From assembly GCA_031262485.1 (NCBI GenBank), contig JAISHO010000042.1, positions 62,001 to 126,000 on the forward strand: a DNA stretch of 64,000 bases, written 5' to 3'. How positions within the stretch are numbered: the stretch's first letter is position 1; every line of letters begins with the position of its first letter. The stretch is from Propionibacteriaceae bacterium. Its GTDB lineage: Bacteria; Actinomycetota; Actinomycetes; Propionibacteriales; Propionibacteriaceae. A model generated the notes under the pieces. That model did no database searches. It saw only the letters and a list, made by a program, of their open reading frames with translations, and had not been told where the DNA came from. This document shows, one piece after another, positions 35,847 to 45,400 of this stretch. A program made the translations under genes and the position numbers.

Positions 35847-36599
35847 ATGATCGACGAGTGTAGGCAGGCGTTCGCGGAATCGACGATGGTTGGCTGGGAT
35901 TTCTCTCGTCTGGATGGCCGGATGATCTCAGACGAACCGTGGTGGGATTTCGAGGGAGATTGCCGTGCCCACATGGTTCGCGCTCGGAGCGTGGTCGATC
36001 TGGGAACGGGTGGCGGTGAACGGCTTCTCTGTCTCATCGAAGGTGTTGATGCATCCGAGAAACGCGTCGTGGCGACGGAGGGGTGGAAGCCGAATATTCC
36101 CATCGCTCGACAAGCGCTTTCCGCCAGTGGGATCGACGTCGTCGATTATGACGCGGATTGCGGTGAGGCGATGCCGTTCTCTGACGCGAGCGTCGATCTC
36201 GTCATGTCGCGCCATGAGGCGATCGACCCGCAAGAGATCGCTCGGGTTCTCACCCCGGGTGGATGGTTGCTCACCCAGCAGGTCGACGGCCGCGACGCGG
36301 AGGAGATCCACGAGTGGTTCGGTGAGGATTTCGCGTACCCCCATGTCACCGCTGACCGTTACGCCGATGATCTGACTGCCGCAGGGCTGCGTGTCCACGT
36401 CAAAGACGAGTGGATCGGAACGATGGAGTTCGCGGATGCGACGGCGCTCGTTGCTTACATCGCCATGGTGCCCTGGGACGCTCCCCATTTCACAGTCGAC
36501 GATCACGTCGAACGCCTCACCGCTTTGGACGAGGACCGTCCGATCCACGTCACGCAACGCCGGTTCCGGATCTACGCGACGAAGCTCTCATCGGGTTAG
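35847..36599 (+). CDS. class I SAM-dependent methyltransferase
   Basis: A 250-residue methyltransferase. Motif I VVDLGTGGGERLL near residue 49, an acidic residue at the end of strand 2 (VVATEGW), and motif-IV-like SVDLVMSRHEAID with a following IARVLTPGGWLLTQQV block. No substrate domain is recognised. It stands alone after ychF, 147 nt downstream, at the left end of the accessory region. Confidence 0.85.
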   Translation: MIDECRQAFAESTMVGWDFSRLDGRMISDEPWWDFEGDCRAHMVRARSVVDLGTGGGERLLCLIEGVDASEKRVVATEGWKPNIPIARQALSASGIDVVDYDADCGEAMPFSDASVDLVMSRHEAIDPQEIARVLTPGGWLLTQQVDGRDAEEIHEWFGEDFAYPHVTADRYADDLTAAGLRVHVKDEWIGTMEFADATALVAYIAMVPWDAPHFTVDDHVERLTALDEDRPIHVTQRRFRIYATKLSSG

Positions 36600-36997
36600 C
36601 CGTTCTTCTCTCACCGAGCTGGTCTCAATTAGAGTTGTTCACCCCTAATGAGTCAATCAACTCCTTTAGAAGAGAAGTACCATGCGCCCACGTTGCATCC
36701 TCGATCGGAATGGTCGCCTCTCGTTCCAGAATCACGAACGATTGATCACTGCCGGTCGTGTCGGCTACGCTGAGATCAATCGACCCCCTCCCAAGCCTCT
36801 CGCTGAAGCTCACATGGGAGGGGCCTCTTTATATTTGGGTGCTTCGCGAAGCCAAGTAAACAGCAATGAGCGATCCGGTGGGCCATGAACCAGGGCGCAG
36901 CTGAATACACGCATCTTCCAAACCCTCACCTTTCACTGGCCGATACCGGGGCTCACGGTCATTCCCATTCAATGGCGGCCAGGGGATCCTGTTGTGC
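36600..36997. other. spacer with gene remnants
   Basis: No intact gene that I can support. A 62-codon minus-strand frame (36625-36813) carries FVILEREATIPIED, whose DNA resembles the end of the nuclease gene at 37464-37510 (see findings), so it may be a relic. A 12-bp palindrome GCTTCGCGAAGC occurs at about 36840. Base composition is below that of the housekeeping regions. Confidence 0.35.
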
Positions 36998-37402
36998 TTA
37001 GCCGATTCGGTCCCCGTCATCGTCGAAGAAAGCGTCGGCTTCGGCCCGCATCCCTACGTGGTCGAGGCGCGGCCAGCGAACACAAATCCGGCTCATATCG
37101 GCGACGGAAACGCTTCGCTGAGGTCCATTAGTGGGCGAGGCCAAAGCCGCAGAACATGTGCTTTTCACCGAAGCAGAGAACTCATCTGTTTCATTGTGGT
37201 CAGCGATCGGTGAGAAATCTCGCTCCCAAGCGCCGAAGCTCTCCTCGAGGGCTTTCGCGAACTCGTCTAAGCTCGTCCTTCCATACATGCGATCCACCGC
37301 TCGGCGGACTAACTCGGCGATACTGAGACCCGAGGAGCGCGATTCAGCGAGAAGCCGCTCATACTGCGCATCCTCCAGCATGATCTGGATTCGATGACTC
37401 AT
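36998..37402 (-). CDS. ribbon-helix-helix (CopG-like) antitoxin with C-terminal extension
   Basis: The first 60 of 134 residues form a CopG-type DNA-binding fold: SHRIQIMLEDAQYERLLAESR followed by GLSIAELVRRAVDRMY, then a helical tail (EEFAKALEESFGAWERD-like). Antitoxins of this kind are about 75-80 residues and are followed by a PIN toxin. Here the frame continues for some 65 residues of no recognised fold and no toxin gene follows, so it is either an orphan or a fusion after a deletion. TAGGAT lies 6 nt before the ATG (leaderless). Confidence 0.7.
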   Translation of the reverse strand: MSHRIQIMLEDAQYERLLAESRSSGLSIAELVRRAVDRMYGRTSLDEFAKALEESFGAWERDFSPIADHNETDEFSASVKSTCSAALASPTNGPQRSVSVADMSRICVRWPRLDHVGMRAEADAFFDDDGDRIG

Positions 37403-37463
37403 GATGTAATCCTATTTACGCATCCTGATGATTCGGGAGAGAAATATCGGCGGTCAATTTGTA

Positions 37464-38003
37464 TCAACGATCGGAATGATCACTTCTCGTTGCAGGATCA
37501 CGAACTATTGCCCACGGCACACCATGAGGACGATGATGATTGCTGACTATTGGCCGATAAACATTCAGCAGTCGCGTGACCTTCTTTAATTTGTCAAGTA
37601 AATCAGCCAGTGGTCTTTCAACCCCCATCAGTTTGCGCCCACCATCGGGCAACTCGACGGCCAAACAAATATAAGCTTGGGTGGCGGTGATCGCTTCACG
37701 ACAGAACATTCGATGGGGATCATTGCCCCAGTGAGCTGTAGCTTGGAGCAACGCCAAGGTGTGAAAAACTTTCAAGCCGACGGTCTCCGCTAAATCCTGA
37801 GGAACCGATGCTCCGGTGTAGCTGTAATCTTTCGCTTCGATGAGCCATAGCTCGTTCTTGCTCAGCGCCACGAGATCGCATGCCTTGGCATGAAACGGGC
37901 GGCCCGTCACTTTTGTCTGCTCCGGCCACTCGTCCACCTTTTCAACGGTCCAACCGTCGGGAAAACTGAAGATCGAGCCGTCGACAGGAATATCGATCGC
38001 CAT
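37464..38003 (-). CDS. PD-(D/E)XK nuclease-like protein partnered with the upstream ATPase
   Basis: A 179-residue protein with a recognisable PD-(D/E)XK core: Asp43 in KACDLVAL, then Glu56 and Lys58 in LWLIEAKDY, the D-x12-E-x-K spacing, with possible Glu21 on the first helix and a helix LAETVGLKVFHTLALL after the core. I infer a metal-dependent nuclease. The ATG at 38003 is only 3 nt after the stop of the AAA ATPase gene, so the pair is one operon. No family name is known to me for this protein. The last 20 residues look poorly conserved and may result from a frame change. Confidence 0.7.
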   Translation of the reverse strand: MAIDIPVDGSIFSFPDGWTVEKVDEWPEQTKVTGRPFHAKACDLVALSKNELWLIEAKDYSYTGASVPQDLAETVGLKVFHTLALLQATAHWGNDPHRMFCREAITATQAYICLAVELPDGGRKLMGVERPLADLLDKLKKVTRLLNVYRPIVSNHHRPHGVPWAIVRDPATRSDHSDR

Positions 38004-38006
38004 TGG

Positions 38007-39083
38007 TCAGATCTCTAGGTAGCGCAGGCTTTGTGATGATTCCGCCTCGAGGGCGGCGATCGAAGAGAGATCGGCTGGATCGAGAACCGATTCCGCGCGA
38101 ACCCCTCCTGCAAAAGAGTCGCCCTGAGGTTGCGACTCGCGGAAGAGTCCGATGTATCGGGGCTGAGATCGTTCATCAAGAGACTGATCCGCAAGTAAAA
38201 GTTGGAATTCGCGAAGCATGAACACGCTGTGAGTCGCGACGAACACTTGGGTTCCACTATTCGCGAGAGCGACGATGACCCTCGCAATGGCTCTCTGAGT
38301 AGTCGGGTTGAGGTTGGCCTCGGGTTCGTCCCAAAACAAATAGCCGCCTTCAAGGAGCACCCCGTTCGAGACGAGACGGATGACCATCGCTAGTTTTCTG
38401 AAACCTTCGGAGACGAGATGCGCCTCGATTTTCCCTCCGCCTGCCCCCCCATCCCGAAGACGGACGTAGAATCGTCCGTTCTCTTCGACGACCGTGCCCT
38501 CGATCTCTTCAAGGATAGGTTCTAGAAGATGATTGGCAGCTTCTCCACGAGGACCGCGAAGCGCGGGCCGGCCAAGCAGAGAAGCTGTGTCACGCCAGGT
38601 CTCGTCGAATTCCACTTCTCTTGTCTCGAACAATGAGACCAATCCAGGGTAAAGGGAGAGAAGCTCCCGAGAAGGGAAGAAAACAGGAGTGTCCGAAAGG
38701 TTTTCCGAAGGGATTGAGTCGACTCTCACTTCGCTTTGGGCATTTGAAGCGAAGTTGAAAACAAGGGGGTCGCTGATCCCTTTGTACTTCACTCCAACCT
38801 GAGCGCGACTCCTGCCCTGGACGCGCCTTGCGAGACGACCGAGTTGATCAGGGCGGAACACTCCGGTCAAAGCCTCCGCGATGCCAGAGGAGAGGGCGCT
38901 CTTCGTCAGAGCTGTATCACCATTCAAAGAGCGCGTGCTGGCATACAGAAGTTTCAATACCTGTGATTTCCCCGTCGCGTTGCCTCCGGTGACAATATTG
39001 AGCGTGGGGCTAAGAGGAATGTCGATCGACTCCAGAGGGCCAAAACCTTTGACTTGAAGACCGACGATCGGGTGCTGGGCCAT
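38007..39083 (-). CDS. AAA/ABC-type ATPase (SMC/OLD-like), partner of a nuclease
   Basis: A 358-residue P-loop ATPase of the kind found in defence modules. VKGFGPLESIDIPLSP begins the fold; Walker A GGNATGKS is at 33-40; a signature-like LVSEGFRKLAMVIRLV precedes Walker B LFWDEPEANLNP, and a switch histidine is in VATHSVFMLREF. There is no TOPRIM domain at the C terminus. ATG 39083 is preceded by TAGGGT and 7 nt (leaderless); a longer start at 39173 lacks support. It is followed at once by the PD-(D/E)XK gene. Confidence 0.82.
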   Translation of the reverse strand: MAQHPIVGLQVKGFGPLESIDIPLSPTLNIVTGGNATGKSQVLKLLYASTRSLNGDTALTKSALSSGIAEALTGVFRPDQLGRLARRVQGRSRAQVGVKYKGISDPLVFNFASNAQSEVRVDSIPSENLSDTPVFFPSRELLSLYPGLVSLFETREVEFDETWRDTASLLGRPALRGPRGEAANHLLEPILEEIEGTVVEENGRFYVRLRDGGAGGGKIEAHLVSEGFRKLAMVIRLVSNGVLLEGGYLFWDEPEANLNPTTQRAIARVIVALANSGTQVFVATHSVFMLREFQLLLADQSLDERSQPRYIGLFRESQPQGDSFAGGVRAESVLDPADLSSIAALEAESSQSLRYLEI

Positions 39084-39140
39084 GAACTCAACCCTAACGC
39101 AGAGACCCTGGTCGATCGTGGATGCCAGACGATGGAATCT

Positions 39141-39426
39141 CTCCCTCCCCAGGTTTTGACGGCCCGAGCTCATTTGATAGCCCTCAAGGTCCTCGCTTTC
39201 AACGCCATGACATGCGGATCTGGGTTATCTGATCCAGGCAAAGTACAACGTCGACCTGGACGTGGCGCGTGCCTCGTTTGACCTCATCGTAGAGCGTGGG
39301 ACTGGGCGTGGCGCAGATGGTGTGAATACTCTTGCTTCCGTGATCGTGCAGGCCAGCACGCCGGGGACGGTCTCGCGACGAGGTGGAGGCCTTGCTTCCG
39401 TGATCGTGCAGGCCAGCAGCCTCTGA
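39141..39426 (+). pseudogene. remnant of a nucleotidyltransferase-type gene, C-terminal end
   Basis: One frame reads PPQVLTARAHLIALKVLAFNAMT, then a +1 shift continues HADLGYLIQAKYNVDL and VARASFDLIVERG up to a stop at 39426. Together they look like the end of an AbiEii-like nucleotidyltransferase with one frameshift and no N-terminal half. The family guess is from memory of such C termini and is not firm. The 28-bp repeats below lie in its last part. Confidence 0.35.
39331..39418 (+). repeat. two identical 28-bp direct repeats with a 32-bp spacer
   Basis: CTTGCTTCCGTGATCGTGCA plus GGCCAGCA occurs at 39331-39358 and again, unchanged, at 39391-39418, leaving a 32-bp unique spacer. The 60-bp period is what a two-repeat CRISPR remnant would show. 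It is also 20 codons, so an in-frame tandem duplication is possible (LASVIVQAS twice). No third copy and no cas gene are visible. Confidence 0.5.
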
Positions 39427-39440
39427 GGGCAGACACGCTC

Positions 39441-39463
39441 AGCTTTGCTCATCAAGCAAAGCT
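39441..39463 (+). terminator. perfect 9-bp hairpin
   Basis: AGCTTTGCT, loop CATCA, then AGCAAAGCT followed by TTCCTGT. It stands after the remnant and 74 nt before the acetyltransferase gene. Confidence 0.5.
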
Positions 39464-39536
39464 TTCCTGTGGTTGTCCCAAGGGATCCAGTGCCTGGACG
39501 GTCCACGAAGGTTGAACCGAACAACCCGGAGTTCTC

Positions 39537-40040
39537 ATGGAAACAAAGCTGATCACGCGAACCGATGCCGCGGCAGTGCAGCGCATTCTGGAATCGAATC
39601 CTGACTATTCGCGCCGCGTCAAGGGGGCGCCTTCGGGGATCGGTGCAGCGGAAGAGGCGCTGTCAGCGTTGCCTCCGGCGGTGGACATTCATCAGAAGGT
39701 AGATCTCGGGCTGTGGGAAGGCCCGGATCTGGTCGCCTTTGCAGATGTGATCGTCGGGTGGCCTACGGATTCGACCGCACATATCGGTCTCCTCATCACG
39801 CACGGCGCTCGCCACGGCGAGGGTCTTGGTCGGGCGATGCACGACGCGGTCATCGACTACGTCAGCAGTCACTCGGCGATCCAGACGCTTCGCTTGGCGA
39901 TCGTTGACACGAACGCTGAGATCGCTGAGCCATTTTGGATGAAGCTCGGCTATGAGCCCACCGGTGAAGCGTCGCGTTACGCCTCGGGCGATGTCGAGTC
40001 GATGTCTCGGATTTGGGCTCGGTCACTCGTCGCGCGGTGA
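39537..40040 (+). CDS. GNAT-family N-acetyltransferase
   Basis: A 167-residue GNAT protein. The acetyl-CoA-binding strand and loop read AHIGLLITHGARHGEGLGRAMHDAV (a Q/RxxGxG/A variant), followed by LRLAIVDTNAEIAEPFWMKLGYEPTG, the usual motif-B end. The substrate is unknown. CGGAG stands 5 nt before the ATG at 39537. Confidence 0.85.
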   Translation: METKLITRTDAAAVQRILESNPDYSRRVKGAPSGIGAAEEALSALPPAVDIHQKVDLGLWEGPDLVAFADVIVGWPTDSTAHIGLLITHGARHGEGLGRAMHDAVIDYVSSHSAIQTLRLAIVDTNAEIAEPFWMKLGYEPTGEASRYASGDVESMSRIWARSLVAR

Positions 40041-40111
40041 GTGCTTCCGCAGACTGATCGGTCGGGGGAAGGTGTCTAGCTTGCTTTCGACGTGCCGCGT
40101 ATTCTTGGAAT

Positions 40112-40441
40112 ATGACAACGCTGGAAGTGACTTCGGAGGCGCTCGCGCTCCGCGGGCTGCTTCAGGCGCGCGCCAGCGAGTTTCGAGCGTTACTGGCGAA
40201 ATACGGTGCGACGAATCCTCGGTTGTTCGGATCCGTCGCCCGTGGTGACGCCCATCCGGGCAGTGACATCGACATCCTCGTCGAGATGGATCCTGCGGAT
40301 GGCAACCTACTGATGCGTTCTTCAGGGCTACTGGAAGAGACTCGTTGCCTGTTTGGGCGCGATGATATCGATGTGTTCCCCGCGCAACTACTGAAAGAAC
40401 CAGTTTCACGCATGGCTCTCGCCGAGGCGGTCGCACTATGA
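40112..40441 (+). CDS. MNT-type minimal nucleotidyltransferase (antitoxin of a HEPN/MNT pair)
   Basis: A 109-residue protein with the nucleotidyltransferase motif LFGSVARGDAHPGSDIDILVEM, including the two catalytic Asp residues. MNT proteins neutralise HEPN toxins, often by AMPylation. TATTCT and 6 nt precede the ATG (leaderless). The stop overlaps the start of a truncated HEPN-like frame (ATGA). Confidence 0.85.
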   Translation: MTTLEVTSEALALRGLLQARASEFRALLAKYGATNPRLFGSVARGDAHPGSDIDILVEMDPADGNLLMRSSGLLEETRCLFGRDDIDVFPAQLLKEPVSRMALAEAVAL

Positions 40442-40545
40442 GCCGCGACCCACAGAATCGCATCGCAGATATTCTCAAAACTGTTGAGAAGTGCGAGCGG
40501 TACCTTCGAGGACGGACTTCGTCCCGTCTCCGACCTCGCCGATGA
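40438..40545 (+). pseudogene. truncated HEPN toxin
   Basis: The frame begins SRDPQNRIADILKTVEKCERYL, which matches the start of HEPN toxins that partner MNT proteins, but a stop appears after 35 codons. No frame downstream carries the RxxxxH ribonuclease motif expected near residue 100. The toxin therefore looks dead. Confidence 0.6.
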
Positions 40546-40845
40546 CGTCGAAGCGCTCGGATTGGTGCGTCTGAGCCGAGACATGCCTGTCTCTGACGGA
40601 GCCCGGTGGAGATTCACACGGGTTCGTCGAAGCGCACGACGTGATTCCATGTCCGCTTCGTTCATTCCTGCTGTTCTGAAGAATCGGCGTAGTCGGCACG
40701 AACCTGTGCTGAGCGACATAGTGCCCAACCTAGTTTCCTCGCCCATCCCACCCTCCATGGACAACAGGCAATATCACCAGAGCTGCTGGATAGTCTGCGA
40801 ACGGCTACGCCTCCGGTTTCGGGAGGCTCTTTGGAAGGGATCGCC
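40546..40845. other. spacer after the broken HEPN gene
   Basis: Open frames exist here (for example plus strand 40484-40864) but show no recognisable domain and none has a ribosome-binding site. Probably decayed remains of the toxin gene and its flank. Confidence 0.3.
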
Positions 40846-41238
40846 ATGGTTGTCATCGGGTTGATCCTCGCGTGTCTCGCGGGGCTCGTTCACGTGTTCA
40901 TCTTCTACCTCGAATCGATCGCTTGGACGAGCGCACTGGCACGGAAGACATTCGGCACGGGCACGGTCGAGGAAGCGACGCCGACCAAAGAACTTGCTTT
41001 CAACCAGGGGTTTTACAACCTCTTTCTCGCGATCATGGTGTTCAGCGGGATCATCCTCTACGCGACGGGCCACACCACGGCCGGGGCGGCGCTCGTGTTC
41101 GCCGGCGCTGGATCGATGGTCGTGGCGTCGGCTGTGTTGATCATCTCGAGCCCCGACAAGGCTGCGGCGGCCCTCAAGCAGGGGGTTCTTCCTCTGATCG
41201 GTGTGATCGCCCTAGCGGTGGGGTTAGCTCTTCGATGA
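40846..41238 (+). CDS. DUF1304 family membrane protein
   Basis: A 130-residue protein of four transmembrane helices matching the DUF1304 family. Seen are LACLAGLVHVFIFYLESIAW at the N terminus, AFNQGFYNLFLAIMVFSGII, and two more helices. Function unknown. ATG 40846 follows GGAAGGG by 6 nt. Confidence 0.85.
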   Translation: MVVIGLILACLAGLVHVFIFYLESIAWTSALARKTFGTGTVEEATPTKELAFNQGFYNLFLAIMVFSGIILYATGHTTAGAALVFAGAGSMVVASAVLIISSPDKAAAALKQGVLPLIGVIALAVGLALR

Positions 41239-41378
41239 GCGCCCTCACGCGACGACCGTTCCACTTCGTCTCTCTCCCATTTCTTGTTCGGTGAGCCGAC
41301 GAGGACAGCGGTGAAAGACTGAACACACGGTGAGATCGAAGGGTGGGGATCATAACTTTCTTGCGGAAGAATGACCCC

Positions 41379-42164
41379 ATGCCTGCACCGCTGACCGTCC
41401 ACCATCACGGCGACCCTGCCCATCCGCCGCTCGTGCTCCTCCATGGGTTGACCGACGCCGGAACCGTCTGGCCCGATGCGGTGAGGCGGTGGCAAGACGA
41501 CTGGCACATCATCGCCCCTGATCTGCGCGGGCACGGCTCCTCGCCCCGGTTCACGGCCGACGAAGTGGAACGAGTGTGCGAGACCTGGTTCGATGATGTC
41601 GTCGCCTTGCTCGACGACGTCACCGACGGTGGTCGAGCGCCCGCCGTCGTCGTGGGGCATTCGTTGGGCGGTTATCTCACCTTGAGGGCGGCGATCGCCC
41701 GCCCTGATCTCGTTCGTGCCATCGTTATGGAGGATCCCGCCGGATCGATGCCGGTCGAGCACGTGCAAGCTTTCCAAGTGGGCCAGGGGGAGTTCATCAA
41801 CAAGTTCGACACACCCGAGAAAGCGGCCGCGGAGATCTGTCGTATGTCTCACGAGACGCCGTGGTTGAACGAGGAGATCCTCGTCTGGGCGGCCTGTAAA
41901 CCTCTCGTCGACCGGCGGGTTCTTGAGCATCTCGCCTTGGCGGATGTCGATATCGATTCAAGCGATGGATTGCCGCAGGTCCCAGCGCTCCTCGTGTTGC
42001 CCGAGGGGAGAACTCTCATTCCGCGCTATGAGAATTTCCCCCGTGACCGCGTTCAGATCGAACATATCCCTCACGTCGGCCATTGCATCCGCCGGGATGA
42101 CAGGGAGGCTTACCACTGCGTCGTGGATCCCTTCCTCCAAGCGCACCACGGCGATGGCGCGTGA
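41379..42164 (+). CDS. alpha/beta-fold hydrolase
   Basis: A 261-residue hydrolase with PLVLLHGLTDAG (oxyanion hole), IAPDLRGHGSS, the nucleophile elbow VVGHSLGGYL (Ser106 region), and a likely catalytic His in IPHVGHCIRRD. Substrate unknown; esterase or C-C hydrolase are possible. ATG 41379 gives the expected N terminus. Confidence 0.88.
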   Translation: MPAPLTVHHHGDPAHPPLVLLHGLTDAGTVWPDAVRRWQDDWHIIAPDLRGHGSSPRFTADEVERVCETWFDDVVALLDDVTDGGRAPAVVVGHSLGGYLTLRAAIARPDLVRAIVMEDPAGSMPVEHVQAFQVGQGEFINKFDTPEKAAAEICRMSHETPWLNEEILVWAACKPLVDRRVLEHLALADVDIDSSDGLPQVPALLVLPEGRTLIPRYENFPRDRVQIEHIPHVGHCIRRDDREAYHCVVDPFLQAHHGDGA

Positions 42165-42478
42165 CATCTGACCGCCAATGACTACGCCACTATCACGAAC
42201 ATGATCGTTCCAGCGCTCGTCGGCGGAGATCACGTGACCCAGAGGGCGTGAGTTGGACGAACGCCGCCGTGGGCAATGCGGAATAGACGGATAAAAGAAC
42301 CTGATTCCGAGCTCGTCGCATCCTCGACTAACTACTAGCCATGTACAATCTGCAATGTCATCCGGATTTCTGTGGGATGGCTCTTCTGTCGAGACCGACA
42401 GAGTCCGTCGGCCTGGTGTGAGCCGATACGCCGCTGAACCGGAGTCGATTCCATCCCCTGGTTCATGACGAGAGAACG
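42165..42478. other. upstream region of the GH30 gene
   Basis: A 314-bp spacer with no gene. A good -10 hexamer TACAAT lies at 42344-42349, overlapping a TGTACA palindrome, but a clear -35 is missing. It probably holds the GH30 promoter and an operator. Confidence 0.35.
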
Positions 42479-45400
42479 ATGATCATGGTCACCTCCCCCG
42501 CTCGGCAACGACGCTCCATCAGCAAGATTTTCGTCACGATGGCCGCGGCTGCTTTGTTCGCCACGGTCGCCCCGGCCACGTCTTCGGCTGCCGACGAAGG
42601 ATTGGGCGCCGTCGCCGGGGCGTCGGTTCAGAAGCTCACCATCACGCCGAATCCGGCCTACCGCTCCGAGGAGCCTTTCCAGGGGTGGGGCACGAGCCTC
42701 GTCTGGTTCGCCAACGCGACGGGCGAATACCCGGACGCGGTGCGCGACGAGCTTTACGACAAGGTCTTCGGCGCCGACGGGTTGAACCTCAACATCGCGC
42801 GTTACAACGTCGGTGGTGGCTCCGCCACGGATGTCGACGAGTCGTATTTCCGCCAGGGCGGGGCTGTGCCCGGCTGGTGGAATGGCGATCTCGACGGTGA
42901 TGGCGACACCGATGAAGCGGTGCGCGACAACGCCGAGGCTTATCGAGCGGCTTGGAGTGGGGACGACGACGCGTCTTACGATTTCGACGCCGACCACGGT
43001 CAGCGCTGGTGGGTCGAGCGGCTCGCTGCCGAGGAGAAGATCACCCATTGGGAGGCGTTCAGCAATTCACCGCCCTGGTTCATGACACCCAACGGCTATG
43101 TCACGGGTGGTTTCTCGTCGACGACGGATCAACTCTTGCCGGAGAGCGTCGACGATTTCGCCGCATATATGGTGCGCGTCGTCGAGTATCTCGAAGACAC
43201 GTATGGGATCGACTTCGCGACGATCGACCCGATGAACGAGCCGAACACCGATTATTGGGGCACCTGGCTCAACGCCGACGGGTCCTTGCAATGCTGCCGT
43301 CAAGAGGGGGCCCACATGGGCCCGGCTCTCCAAGCGGAGATCATCGAAGCGGTGGCCGAGCGCCTCGAGCAACCGGGGACGACGACGAACGCGGTGACAT
43401 CAGGGCCGGATGAGACCAACCCGGGCACGTTCGTGACCGACTGGAACGGGTGGACGCAAGCTGCCTGCGACGTTGTCGGTCAGCTCAACGTCCACACCTA
43501 CGGCACCGGTGACCGTGTGCGGGCCCGCGACATCGCCAAGACGGCCGACAAGCCCTTGTGGATGAGCGAGGTCGAGGGCGATTTCAGCGGCGTCGACGGT
43601 TTCGACCCGACGAACATGGACAACGGGCTGGGCATGGCGTCGCGCATCGTCGACGATCTGCGTGAACTCGAGCCGACCGCGTGGGTGTTCTGGCAGCCGG
43701 TCGAGGACCTATGGAACATGGAGGTGACGGAGACGGCCAACTGGGGCAGCGTCTTCATCGACTTCGACTGCGACGCCGACGGCAACTCGGCCCGCCGACT
43801 CGAGGCCGGATACGACGACCCCTCCTGCCAGGTGGTGACGAACGCGAAGTACAACACGGTGCGCAACTTCACCCACCACATCGCCCCCGGCGATTACCTC
43901 ATTCCGACGGACAACACCCAGACGACCGCGTTCATCGGCGCCGATGGCACGACCGCGACCTTGGTGCACGTCAACACCACCGACGACGCCCGGGCCATCA
44001 CCCTCGACCTCTCCGGCTTCGGCTCCTGGGATGGCGCCACCGTCACCCCCGTCGTCACGACCGCCCCGACGGACGCCGACCTGGAGGCGAACGCCCTCGT
44101 CGAAGGGAAGCCTGTGCCGGTCGCCGCCGATGGGACCGCCACGCTCACCGTGCCCGCCGAATCCGTCACCACCTTCCTTGTCGAAGGGGTCAGTGGAGTC
44201 GCTGCCGGCACGGCTCCCGCCGATGACACGGACTATCTCATTCAGGGCATGGGCAGTGGATTGTTCCTCACCGGCTCCACGAGCGGCCTCACCATTGAGG
44301 ATCTCGGTTCTGAGACGGCGGTGACCGACGCCCAAAGCTGGACGGTGCACACGCTCTCCGGGCAGGGGACGAACCGCCGTGTTGTCGCTTTGTCGGACGC
44401 CACCGGCCAGTTCTTATCCACGACGGGAGAGCACACCATCGGTGTCGTTCTGGCTGATCTCGACGAAGCGGCCACCACACCGAATCTGCAGTGGATTCTC
44501 AACACGACCGACGGGCGCACCTGGTCGCTCCTGAGTGTGGCCTCCACCGAGCAGCTCGACGTCAATAACGAAGACACTGAGGCGGGAACCTCGGTGGGAA
44601 CCTGGTATTCCAGCACGGGAACCCACCAACGGTGGACCTTCCAAAGCACCGCCCTTCAATCCGTCGGAGAAATCCACCTTCAGACCGCCACCGGCGTGGA
44701 ACCCGAACTGCCCGCGACCGTCGACCCCGCTTACGCCTGGGGCGCCGGCACCCCCGTCCCCGTGACATGGGAAAGCCCCGATGCCAGCGTCTGGACTGAA
44801 CCGGGGACCGTGACGGTGCCAGGCCACGGCGTCGACGCTTTCGGAACCCCCTTCACCGCGACCCTCCTCGTCGACGTCGGCGACTTCACCGTCACCGATC
44901 CCGTGACCGTCCACGTCCCCGTGGGCGCCTCCCTGGCCGACATCCAATCGCTCGCGGCCAACGAGGTCGCGGCGCACATCGGCGTCAGCCCTCGTTCCTT
45001 CCCCGTTCCGGTCACCTGGGACTGGATCGGTGTCGGCGACCTGACCGCAACGACCGGCTACACCGAGATCCCAGGCACAGCGACGACCCGCAGCGGTGAG
45101 ATCCCTGCCCGTCTCTTCGTCGTCGTCAGCGAACCGTCGCCAACGAACGTCGCGACCCTGCCCACCACTTCCGGCTCGGCGACTTACACCGAACCCGGCT
45201 ACTCCATCGCCGCAACGATGAACGGCCGCACCGACGACAAAGCCTGGTCGAACTGGCGCGGCGACGGCCGCAACCCCTCCGACACCCTCACCTACGACCT
45301 CGGCGAAGTCCGCGATCTCGACGCCGCCCGCGTCTACTTCTACATCGACGGATCCTGGAACTCCTGGGCCTCCCAGGTGCGCGCTGAATACCGCGTCGAC

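Noticed and set aside
36625..36813. 62-codon minus-strand gene
   Set aside because: No ribosome-binding site or leaderless box that I can support; better seen as a relic related to the end of the nuclease gene.
39331..39418. Calling a CRISPR array
   Set aside because: Only two repeats, an in-frame 60-bp period and no cas genes; reported as a repeat only.
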